Source of the DNA: UBA11346 sp038318565
GTDB taxonomy: Bacteria; Planctomycetota; UBA11346
Reading direction: 5' to 3'
Length of the DNA: 64,000 nucleotides
Assembly: GCA_038318565.1 (NCBI GenBank)
Contig: JBBQCI010000008.1
Span: forward strand, 8,208-72,207
Shown: piece after piece, positions 42,317-50,009 of the stretch
Position numbering within the stretch: the stretch's first letter is position 1
Layout of the letters: each line of letters starts with the position of its first letter
Translations under genes and position numbers: made by a program
Notes under the pieces: model-generated
The model's input: the letters and a program-made list of their open reading frames with translations, nothing else
Databases searched by the model: none
Told to the model about the DNA's origin: nothing

Positions 42317-43618
42317 ATGTACATCGACGACGTCAAGGCCCGCCAGATCATCGACTCCCGTGGCAATCCGACCATCGAGGTCGATGTCACCCTGGAAGAC
42401 GGCACCCTCGGCCGCGCGGCCGTGCCCTCGGGCGCAAGCACCGGCATCTACGAGGCGGTCGAACTGCGTGACGGCGACAAGACCAAGTACCTGGGCAAGG
42501 GCGTGCTGAAGGCCGTCGCCAACGTCAACGACAAGCTCGGACCCGAGCTGGTCGGCCTTGACGCCCGCGAACAGCGCGTGATCGATGCCAAGATGATTGA
42601 AATCGATGGCACCGAGAACAAAGCGAACCTGGGCGCCAACGCCATCCTCGGCGTCTCGCTCGCCACCGCCAAGGCCGCCGCGCAGTCGCTCGGCCTGCCG
42701 CTCTACCGCTACATCGGCGGCACCAATGCCCGCCAGTTGCCCGTGCCGATGGCCAACATCATCAACGGTGGCAAGCACGCCGACAACAAGATCGACTTCC
42801 AAGAGTTCATGGTCATGCCGGTGGGCGCCAAGACCTTCTCGGATGGCATTCGCCAAGTCTGCGAAGTCTTCCACGCCCTCAAAGGCGTGCTGAAGAAGGC
42901 CGGTCACAACACCGCGGTTGGCGATGAGGGCGGCTTCGCCCCGAACATCGACAACGAGGATGCGCTCAAGTTCATCATGGAGGCCATCACCAAGGCCGGC
43001 TACACGGCTGGCCGCGACGCCGACTTCGCCATCGCCATGGACTGCGCCAGCTCCGAGCTGTTCGACGAGGGCGGCAAGAAGGGCTACAAGTTCTGGAAGT
43101 CGAACCCGGACAAGCTGTTCTCGGCCGAGGAGATGATCGAACTGTTCGCCGGTTGGTGCCAGAAGTACCCGATCATCTCGATCGAGGACGCGCTCGACCA
43201 GGACGACTGGACCGGCTACACCAAGTTCACCAGCCGCCTGGGCAAGACCGTGCAGATCGTCGGCGACGACTTCTTCGTCACCAACCCCAAGCGCCTGGCC
43301 GAAGGCATCACCAAGAACGCCTGCAACTCGATCCTCGTCAAGGTCAACCAGATCGGCACCCTGACCGAGACCCTCGACGCCGTGCAGATGGCGCAGAAGG
43401 CCGGCTACACCGCGATCCTGTCGCATCGTTCCGGCGAGACCGAGGACGCGACCATCGCCGACATCGCGGTGGCCACCAACTGCGGCCAGATCAAGACCGG
43501 TTCCGCCTCGCGCACCGACCGTATCGCCAAGTACAACCAGCTCATCCGCATCGAGGAAGAGCTTGGCGCCCAGGCCGAATACCGCGGCCTCAAGACGTTC
43601 TACAACCTGTATCGGTGA
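42317..43618 (+). CDS. eno: enolase
   Basis: Enolase converts 2-phosphoglycerate to phosphoenolpyruvate. The 433-residue protein has all expected blocks: RQIIDSRGNPTIEVDV, PSGASTGIYEAVELRD, GANAILGVSLA, the metal-binding DxxSSELF, SIEDALDQDDW and the signature ILVKVNQIGTLTETLDAV, then LSHRSGETED. GTAAGGA lies before the ATG at 42317; the open frame upstream has no enolase homology. Two downstream hairpins and a strong terminator at 43.78 kb follow. Confidence 0.98.
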   Translation: MYIDDVKARQIIDSRGNPTIEVDVTLEDGTLGRAAVPSGASTGIYEAVELRDGDKTKYLGKGVLKAVANVNDKLGPELVGLDAREQRVIDAKMIEIDGTENKANLGANAILGVSLATAKAAAQSLGLPLYRYIGGTNARQLPVPMANIINGGKHADNKIDFQEFMVMPVGAKTFSDGIRQVCEVFHALKGVLKKAGHNTAVGDEGGFAPNIDNEDALKFIMEAITKAGYTAGRDADFAIAMDCASSELFDEGGKKGYKFWKSNPDKLFSAEEMIELFAGWCQKYPIISIEDALDQDDWTGYTKFTSRLGKTVQIVGDDFFVTNPKRLAEGITKNACNSILVKVNQIGTLTETLDAVQMAQKAGYTAILSHRSGETEDATIADIAVATNCGQIKTGSASRTDRIAKYNQLIRIEEELGAQAEYRGLKTFYNLYR

Positions 43619-43654
43619 GGGCTTGGGGGCTCAGGGCTTGGGGGCTTTGCCCCC
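43618..43654 (+). repeat. 14-bp direct repeat with hairpin after eno
   Basis: AGGGCTTGGGGGCT occurs at 43618-43631 and 43633-43646. The second copy continues into GGGGGC-TTT-GCCCCC (43640-43654), a compact hairpin without a T-run. It resembles the G-tract hairpins that end the REP-like units near 30.4 kb and may belong to the same dispersed family. Confidence 0.5.
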
Positions 43655-43781
43655 CCCACGACCTGTGTCGCGGCTCAGTTTCGTCGCAGACTCCGAAACC
43701 GTGGGCGGATGGGCTGCGCCCACCCGCCCACCGCCGCTCGGCGGTCGGCGGTCGGCCTATCTCGCGATGGGAAGCAATAAC

Positions 43782-43819
43782 GAAGCACCCCGCACGAATA
43801 CGCGCGGGGTGCTTCTATT
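43782..43819. terminator. bidirectional intrinsic terminator between eno and merR-type gene
   Basis: A perfect 12-base-pair stem, GAAGCACCCCGC with GCGGGGTGCTTC, encloses a ten-base loop and is followed by TATTT. It lies between the convergent eno and MerR-family genes. Confidence 0.85.
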
Positions 43820-43836
43820 TCTGGATGTCAGACGGC

Positions 43837-44709
43837 TCAGTGCTTTGTTTTTGACCACGGCAGCAGCTTGGTCGCGTCAAGCAGCTCGGCGATGGCCAGC
43901 TGGTTCTCGCCACCCAGTACGCTGATGTGGGCGGTGGCGCCAGTGGTGGACACCTCGCCATCACCGACCGCGATCCACGGACCGCTGACCGGTTTCACCG
44001 GCGCATAAGCGGCGATCTGGCAACGCTGGTTGAGGATGAGGGCCACCAACTGGGCAGCCACATGCGACGCGTCATCACCAACCGCGACGACCTGGAGGGC
44101 GGTCGGGGACTGCTTCATCATGCGCAGGATCTGCTGGGTGCGGGTACGCACTGAGGACAGCAAGCTGGCCTCTTCGACAAAGGGGCGGCCATTGACCCGG
44201 GCTTCGACGACACCGACAAGCACCGGCACCAGGGCGGCCGCTGGTTCGTCGGCCGGACGCAGAGTCCACACCGCGCGCTGCACGCGCTCCTGGGCTGCCG
44301 GAGCGTTACGCGTGTCGAGGGCCTCGATCACTGCGTCTTGCGTCTCTTTGATGCGCAGGTCGCGAGACCTGGACAGGGCCTTGGTCTTGGGCAGGCCGCG
44401 CGGCGGCTGCGGAGCAACCCCGTCTGTCGGGAAGCGCGGCAGGCCGTCGACGATGAGCTGACTGATCGAGGTGCCGGTCTTCACCAGCTGGGCGACCCGC
44501 TTCAGTTCCTGCACTTGGTGCGCCGTGTAGGCACGGTAGCCATTGGCCCGCCGACGCGGGCTGGGCCAGCCGTAGCGGAGCTCCCAGATGCGCAGCACAC
44601 TTGGCGACAGTCCGCAAGCCTTGGAGGCTTCGTTGATGTTGAGCGCCTGCGGCATTCCCGCCTGTGCGGGAACGTTGGTGGGCGCGAGAGGAGTAATAAT
44701 GGCGTTCAT
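43837..44709 (-). CDS. MerR-family transcriptional regulator with large C-terminal domain
   Basis: The 290-residue protein has a MerR winged helix at about residues 24-92 (LNINEASKACGLSPSVLRIWELRYGWPSP and GYRAYTAHQVQELK). The remaining 190 residues look like the helical plus Rossmann-like arrangement of CarH/LitR regulators. The B12-binding DxHxxG motif is absent, so cobalamin sensing is unlikely. Its target is unknown; a pair of CATAAAC repeats in its upstream region could be an operator. The terminator at 43.8 kb ends the gene. Confidence 0.8.
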   Translation of the reverse strand: MNAIITPLAPTNVPAQAGMPQALNINEASKACGLSPSVLRIWELRYGWPSPRRRANGYRAYTAHQVQELKRVAQLVKTGTSISQLIVDGLPRFPTDGVAPQPPRGLPKTKALSRSRDLRIKETQDAVIEALDTRNAPAAQERVQRAVWTLRPADEPAAALVPVLVGVVEARVNGRPFVEEASLLSSVRTRTQQILRMMKQSPTALQVVAVGDDASHVAAQLVALILNQRCQIAAYAPVKPVSGPWIAVGDGEVSTTGATAHISVLGGENQLAIAELLDATKLLPWSKTKH

Positions 44710-45117
44710 GGCTGACCTCGCTGGCTGGTGGGCTATCTCGGGCTATCTCGGGCTATCTCGTGTGCCGGCTGGCGCCTTGGCAGCGCCGAAACCTAAGTCG
44801 ATTGTACAGGTTTCCCATAAACGCAACCCCTTGTCGCAACATAAACAGATAGAGTTATCCAGAAATGGCTCGTCTCGTGTAGAAGCTTACGGCACCGTCT
44901 TGGCACGATTTGTGTTTCTCATCAAATAAGCCCTTAACCATCAGGCTTGTAAAAGGTTACACGGGGTGCTCCAAGCCTCTCGTCGGCGACCTGGCCAGGC
45001 CGGCTGGTTTCGGACAGCGCACCAGCCTCAAGCTCGCTTAACACGTGGTGATGTACCCTCAGCTCTTGTCTTGCCAGTGGTCGACCCTGCCTAGCGTCTG
45101 CTCTCCCTGGAGCAGAC
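44710..45117. other. intergenic region upstream of merR-type and pfkB-type genes
   Basis: This 408-base gap between divergent genes begins with three exact copies of GGCTATCTCG (44731-44760). It then has an AT-richer stretch with direct repeats CATAAAC at 44816-44822 and 44840-44846. On the minus strand TACAAT (44804-44809) could be a -10 box for the regulator gene. A GGAG lies just before the kinase ATG. I see no gene or structural RNA here. Confidence 0.6.
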
Positions 45118-46272
45118 ATGACCGACCGCGCCTTCGCTGATCTGTGCACCGCAGCCGCCAACGCCTTGGCCGCCGTGCCCGCTGCACACAGCCCCGACAT
45201 TCTGGTCGGTTTCGATGGCTTCATTGACGACATCATCGACTTGGTCGACAAGCGCATCTCGCCCAGCGAATATACCCGCATCCCGAACATTACCGCCTTC
45301 GGCAACAAGGTCTTGGCGGCTGCCGGCAAGAGCGCCGGCATCGGCGCGGTGACCAAGGTAACCAAGCTCGGCGGCAATGGTCCGATCATGGCAAACGCCC
45401 TGTGCGCCCAGCAGTCGGCGGTCACCGCCATCGGCATCCTCGGCGAACCGACGATCCATCCGGTGTTCCAGCCGCTGGCTGCGCGCGCCAAGCAGACCAT
45501 CTCGCTCGGCAACGCCGCGGTCACCAGCGCCCTCGAATTCGAAGACGGCAAGGTGATGCTGAACTTCAGTGATCCGATGTCGACCATCACGTTCGACCAT
45601 GTTGCCGCCCGCTGTGGCGGCATCAGTGGTCTTAAGGATCTGTTCAAGCGTTCGGCCGGTATCGCCTCGGTGAACTGGTCGCAGACGCCGGGCATGACCG
45701 CGATGTGGCGCCGCTTTGCCAAGGACATCTTCCCTGGGCTGCGCAACGACCGCCCTCTCTTCTTCGTCGACCTCGCCGATCCGCACCGCTGCCCCGATGA
45801 CCAGATTCGCGACGGACTGGCCGCACTGGTGGACCTGCAGAAGCACGTCGATGTGGTGCTGGGCCTCAACGAGAATGAATGCCGCCAGATGTGCCAGATT
45901 TTCGCTATCCCCTACCCGGACACCAAGCCCGAATGGGAGGGCGCACGCGAGGCCTGTGTCGCCTTGCGCAAACATTTCGGCTACTCGCGCGTCATGTGCC
46001 ACCTGGTCAAGAGCTCTGCTGTCGCCTGGGACGGCGGCAGCACGGCCTCGAACGGATTCTGGGAACCCAAGCCGAAGATCACCACCGGTGCCGGCGATCA
46101 TTACAACGCCGGTTTCTTCGCCGCCCTGATTGCTGGCATCGCGCCAGCTCAGTGTCTGCAACTCGGCGGGGCGACCAGCGGCCACTACGTGCGCACCGGC
46201 GAATCACCGACCCGCGACCAGGTGATTGCGTTCTTGCGGGGTGCCGCCCAGAACGCAGTGGCCAAAGCCTGA
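45118..46272 (+). CDS. PfkB-family carbohydrate kinase
   Basis: The 384-residue kinase has the ribokinase-fold start (DILVGFDGFIDDIIDLV), a GGNGPIMANAL segment where PfkB enzymes bind the sugar, and the C-terminal signature ITTGAGDHYNAGFF with catalytic base Asp327 and the anion hole Gly-Ala-Gly. A GGAG precedes the ATG at 45118. It phosphorylates a sugar or nucleoside hydroxyl with ATP; the substrate is unknown. It ends 34 bases before the earliest likely dnaA start and may share a transcript with dnaA. Confidence 0.9.
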   Translation: MTDRAFADLCTAAANALAAVPAAHSPDILVGFDGFIDDIIDLVDKRISPSEYTRIPNITAFGNKVLAAAGKSAGIGAVTKVTKLGGNGPIMANALCAQQSAVTAIGILGEPTIHPVFQPLAARAKQTISLGNAAVTSALEFEDGKVMLNFSDPMSTITFDHVAARCGGISGLKDLFKRSAGIASVNWSQTPGMTAMWRRFAKDIFPGLRNDRPLFFVDLADPHRCPDDQIRDGLAALVDLQKHVDVVLGLNENECRQMCQIFAIPYPDTKPEWEGAREACVALRKHFGYSRVMCHLVKSSAVAWDGGSTASNGFWEPKPKITTGAGDHYNAGFFAALIAGIAPAQCLQLGGATSGHYVRTGESPTRDQVIAFLRGAAQNAVAKA

Positions 46273-46306
46273 TCGCCAGTCAAGGGGTCGGTGCTGACAC
46301 GCATTG

Positions 46307-47731
46307 ATGCAACCTTGCCACCGACCTTCCCGCTCCTACAGATCCGCTCCCCCGCCCGTGACCATCCGACCCGTCATCGACATCGCTACCGCATGGCCAC
46401 AGGTCGTGGCCATGGTGCGCACCCAGACCGGCAATGAGCCCGGGGTGCGCATCTGGATCGACACGCCCAAAGTGCGCCCCATCAGCCTCGATGATGGCGA
46501 ACTGCTGTTGGAGTGTCCGACCCCGACCTGGTCTCATCAGCTGACCGGCCGCTATGCCCCGGCACTGCTAACGGCGGTGGCCGAGACGACCGGGACGGCA
46601 GTGTCTTCGGTGCGCTGCCGCATTCCTGGTGCCGCGGCCCGTGCCCATGAGCGCGAACTGGCCCGCTCGCTGACCCCAGCCACGGAAGCACCCAGACCGC
46701 AATCGACCCGCTCGGGTGGCAAGCTGCTCGATGACTTCGTGGTCGGCTCGTGCAACCGGCTGGCCTACGATGCGGTCTGCCGCCTGCTCGATGCCCCCGA
46801 GAACCCGATCAATCCGGTGTTCATGCACGGGCCGTCAGGCGTCGGCAAGACCCACCTCGAACAGGGCCTGGCCCTCGCGTTCCGCGAGCGCTATCCCAAG
46901 AGCAAGGTCCTATACATCCGCTGCGAGCAGTTCACCAACGACTTCATCGAAGCCTGCGAGAATGGCGGCGCAGCGATCAACGCCTTTCGCGTGCGCATGC
47001 GCCACCCCGACCTGCTGCTGATCGACGACATCCACTTCCTCAGCAAGGGCCAAAAAGAACGCACCAAGGACGAGTTGTTCGCAACGTTCGAACACCTCGC
47101 CAACCACGGCAAGAAGGTGGTCATCACCTCGGACGCGAGCCCCAAGGACATCCAGTACCTGGAAGAGCGCTTCGTCAGCCGGTTCGCTGGCGGCCTGGTC
47201 GTTCCGCTCGATCGACCGGATCCACTGGTCCGGCGCGAGGTGGTCGAACGGCGGGCGCGGGATCAGGGTGTTGAATTGCCCGATGAGGTCCTGGAGTACG
47301 TCGCCGGTCACGTCACCGACAACGTGCGGATGCTGGAAGGCGCGGTGAACCGCTTGGTCCAGTTCGCCCAGAGCTTCCAGCGCCGCATCGACCTGGTGGC
47401 TGCACGCCAGTGCCTCGCCGACCTGATCGGCCGCGACAAGGGCGAGGACGCCGTCGCCATGGTCCGTCGTGAAGTGGCTGGCCGCTATGGCTTGAAGCCA
47501 ACCGACCTTGATGGCCGCTCGAAGACCCAGCCGCGCGCGGACGCCCGCTTCGTCGCCATGTACGTCATGCGCCATGTCACAGGCGGGACCTACGGAGCGA
47601 TCGGTCAGATCTTCGGCATCAAGAACCACACCAGCGTCCTGCACGGCTGCGACAAGGTCCGCAAGATGCGCGGCTTGGATCCCGCCCTCGATGGCTTTAT
47701 CGACGATCTGATCATCCGCGCCAAACGATAG
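46307..47731 (+). CDS. dnaA: chromosomal replication initiator protein DnaA
   Basis: DnaA opens the replication origin. The 474-residue protein has a short N-terminal domain I, a Pro/Ser linker (about 115-130), then the AAA+ domain: LLDDFVVGSCN, Walker A GPSGVGKTH, Walker B LLLIDDIHFL, sensor VVITSDASPKD. Domain IV has the DNA-binding signature IGQIFGIKNHTSVLHGCDKV. The N-terminus is uncertain: ATG at 46307 has no clear ribosome binding site, and a GTG at 46358 gives a more natural start (VTIRPVIDIATAW). Domain II is very short. No convincing cluster of DnaA boxes was seen nearby, so the origin is probably not here. Confidence 0.93.
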   Translation: MQPCHRPSRSYRSAPPPVTIRPVIDIATAWPQVVAMVRTQTGNEPGVRIWIDTPKVRPISLDDGELLLECPTPTWSHQLTGRYAPALLTAVAETTGTAVSSVRCRIPGAAARAHERELARSLTPATEAPRPQSTRSGGKLLDDFVVGSCNRLAYDAVCRLLDAPENPINPVFMHGPSGVGKTHLEQGLALAFRERYPKSKVLYIRCEQFTNDFIEACENGGAAINAFRVRMRHPDLLLIDDIHFLSKGQKERTKDELFATFEHLANHGKKVVITSDASPKDIQYLEERFVSRFAGGLVVPLDRPDPLVRREVVERRARDQGVELPDEVLEYVAGHVTDNVRMLEGAVNRLVQFAQSFQRRIDLVAARQCLADLIGRDKGEDAVAMVRREVAGRYGLKPTDLDGRSKTQPRADARFVAMYVMRHVTGGTYGAIGQIFGIKNHTSVLHGCDKVRKMRGLDPALDGFIDDLIIRAKR

Positions 47732-47732
47732 G

Positions 47733-47755
47733 AGCCCCCTGCTTTGGTCGGGGCT
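47733..47755 (+). terminator. weak hairpin after dnaA
   Basis: AGCCCC and GGGGCT flank an eleven-base spacer right after the dnaA stop, just before the convergent pseudogene's stop. No T-run follows, so the call is tentative. Confidence 0.3.
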
Positions 47756-47756
47756 G

Positions 47757-48636
47757 CTAGCCTTCGCACACCAGCCGTACCGGCCCGATCAGTCCGCTAG
47801 TCAGGTCGCCATGGTAGCGGGTCGGGATGGTGCGGTAGTGGTTGGCGAGAGTGTTGCTGACGCGGATCTCCAGGCGATTGCGTCCCCGGCGCAGGCGGCC
47901 GGTCAGCTCGATGCGCCAGGGCGCGGACAGCAACGTGCCGACGTGCTCCCCATTGAGCATCACCCGGGCAGTGGCGCCGACCGCGCCGAGATCGAGCCAG
48001 CTACGGCTGCCGGCCTCGCCGACCGAGCCGCGGATGCAGCGGATCGAGCGAATGCGCGATCGGCTCGCTCCACAACGCGACCACCAGCCAGGTGCCGGGC
48101 GGGCAGGTCCAGCGCACGCTGCGCGAGCCGCCGAGGTCACGGCCGGCCGCGCCATCGGCGGCTGCGCCGCGCAGCGGATAGGCGCGCACGCATAGCGGAT
48201 CCTGCGGCAATTCCTCGCTGAGTGCCGCCCCATCAGCGACGGTTACGACGCGGTGGCGCAGCACCGCGCCGCGGAAGGACGGATCAGCGGCGATGCGGTC
48301 GACCCACTGGCCGTTCCCGGGCCAAGCTAAGGTGTAGTCGCTGAGGCCGATGCGCAGACCGCGCTCGTGGCAGGCCGCCACGGTGTCATCCCACACCCGC
48401 CACCAGGCTTCGCTAAACAACGGCGGATCGCTCGGGTAGGTCAGGCCGTAGCCGCCGCCACCATGCGGGGCATGGGCGTAATTGACCTGCACGCCAGAAA
48501 CGCCGCAGCCGGCCAGCCGGTCAAGCTGCCAGCGCAGCCGCGCCGGATCGAGACGATCACCGTTCCACCACCAGAATGGCACCTCGCCATAGCCGGGCGG
48601 GGGCGAGCGGAAGTCGGCGGGGTCGACTGCTGGCAT
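47757..48636 (-). pseudogene. glycoside hydrolase (GH106-like) with internal deletion and frameshift
   Basis: From an ATG at 48636 the first 205 residues look like the start of GH106-type alpha-L-rhamnosidases: FRSPPPGYGEVPFWWWNGDRL, then LAGCGVSGVQVNYAH, and PPGTWLVVALWSEPIAHSLDP. The frame then runs into a stop at 48001. In another frame the segment up to 47757 gives the family's C-terminal sandwich: SWLDLGAVGATARVMLNGEHVGTLL, WRIELTGRLRRGRNRLEIRVSNTLANH. The intact enzyme would be about 800-1000 residues, so several hundred central residues, including the active site, are missing. The junction lies near 48010-48070. The neighbouring divergent araC gene remains intact. Confidence 0.7.
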
Positions 48637-48683
48637 GGAGGATCTCCTGACGTTCAGGCGCCATCTTCTCAATCATTATTGAT

Positions 48684-49550
48684 ATGAGCATGCACTTCCA
48701 TCCTGAAGACATGGATGATCATACGGCTATGCTCGCCATCCTCTCAGCCACCGGGCGTCCCGTGCCGCTCGCCACGACGGCGGTGCTGCTGCGCGGGCTC
48801 GGCCGCTACGAGGCCCTGGCGGGGTGGTCGACGGCGGGGCCGTACCGCAATCTTGGCCACAGTTTCTACGAGATCGTCTCCGGCGAGGCGGCGATCGCCG
48901 TCGACGGCCGCTGGCAGCCGCTGCGTCCGGGCTGGCTCTATGCCATCCCCGGGCACCGCCAGGTGCAGCGGCGGACCAGCGGTTTCGTTCATCTGCATGC
49001 CGACTTCAACCTCGGCTCGTTCACTGACGATCTGCATCTCGGCCGCCTCGACCGCGCGCTAGAGTTCACCCTTGCGACGGCTGGGCCGTGGAGCCACGCC
49101 CTGCACTGCGCCTGTCCCCTCGGCATCACCGGTCTGGCGGCGCAGCCGGCGACGGCGCTGGCCCTGGAAGGGACGCTGCTCGGCGTGATCTCGGCAATGC
49201 GCAAAGCCGCTGGACCAGGCCCGCCGCCGCCGCCGCGCGATGGACCGGTGGCCGCCGCCCTCTCCTTCCTCGACCGCCATTACATGCACATGCCCGCGCT
49301 GGCCGAGACGGCACGCGCCGCCGGTCGCTCGCCGGCGCATCTGCATGCCTGCTTTACCGCGGCGATCGGCCGCACCCCGGCAGCCTACGCGCTCGACCGG
49401 CGCATGGGCGAGGCACACCAGCTGCTCACTGCTACCGCCTTGTCGGTGGCGCTGGTGGCGCAACGATGCGGCTACGCCGATCCGCTGCACTTCTCGCGCG
49501 TGGTGCGGCAGTACTTCGGTCGCAGCCCCTCGAAGCTGCGCGCTGGCTAG
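48684..49550 (+). CDS. AraC-family transcriptional regulator beside GH106-like pseudogene
   Basis: The 288-residue protein has an N-terminal cupin-like domain (GHSFYEIVSGEAAIAVDG, LRPGWLYAIPGHR) and a C-terminal AraC double helix-turn-helix (AETARAAGRSPAHLHACFTAAIGRTPAAYALDRRM and ALVAQRCGYADPLHFSRVVRQYFGRSPSKLR). It probably controlled the divergent glycoside hydrolase that is now deleted. Inverted repeats CCTGA-CGT-TCAGG (48646-48658) and TCAAT-CATT-ATTGA (48669-48682) in the gap are candidate operators, the second abutting the ATG at 48684. A second ATG at 48690 is possible. Confidence 0.88.
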   Translation: MSMHFHPEDMDDHTAMLAILSATGRPVPLATTAVLLRGLGRYEALAGWSTAGPYRNLGHSFYEIVSGEAAIAVDGRWQPLRPGWLYAIPGHRQVQRRTSGFVHLHADFNLGSFTDDLHLGRLDRALEFTLATAGPWSHALHCACPLGITGLAAQPATALALEGTLLGVISAMRKAAGPGPPPPPRDGPVAAALSFLDRHYMHMPALAETARAAGRSPAHLHACFTAAIGRTPAAYALDRRMGEAHQLLTATALSVALVAQRCGYADPLHFSRVVRQYFGRSPSKLRAG

Positions 49551-50009
49551 GCGCGACCCAGCCGAGCCCTTCTGGGCGAAGGACGGACCTGCCTCAGCGA
49601 ACTCAGATAACACGTAAACACTGACGCATCAAAGACATATCGTCCGGTCACCGACAAGCGAGCCTGCCTATATTGGCCTGAATCATGTGGCAGATCTGGA
49701 ACCTCGTGGCGCCCGCCAGCGCTCGTGTAGCAGGCGGTAGCAGGGACGGTGGAGATGTTGTGCTAACGTCCACGCATGCAGGCGAAGCAAGCCTGCGCCA
49801 TCGCCCCCGAATGTCACCATTGTCGACTGAATCACCCGATAGGTCATCTCAGCTGTTTCAGACCGTTTGCATACGAGCAACGCCCTCGGTGCCACCCGGT
49901 GCCACCCCACCCCAAGATCCGACGATGAACCAGTGCTTGGCATGACCACCTATCCACTCTATAAGCGTGGTACCTCATCGCCCACCGGCATCGTGCCGAA
50001 GGAGTCAAC
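49551..50009. other. intergenic region with a possible degraded gene start
   Basis: This 459-base stretch has no supportable gene. A TATATT box (49669-49674) stands ten bases before an ATG at 49685 (MWQIWNLVAP), and the surroundings (CCGACA, ATCATG) echo the GH2 promoter at 19.7 kb. The 86-codon frame that follows looks non-coding, so it may be a remnant of a lost carbohydrate gene. AAGGAG near 50000 serves the next gene. Confidence 0.4.

Noticed and set aside
44855..44863. TTATCCAGA, a one-mismatch DnaA box, 1.4 kb upstream of dnaA
   Set aside because: It is single; no cluster of boxes or strongly AT-rich unwinding region was seen around dnaA, so an origin is not supported.
44900..44915. 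TTGGCACG followed by TTTGTG, resembling a sigma-54 promoter
   Set aside because: The -12 GC pair is missing and no downstream gene starts within about 200 bases; no sigma-54 activator ATPase is in the window.
49685..49945. 86-codon frame starting MWQIWNL after a TATATT box
   Set aside because: No domain, protein-like composition or conservation signal; kept only as a possible gene remnant in the intergenic entry.
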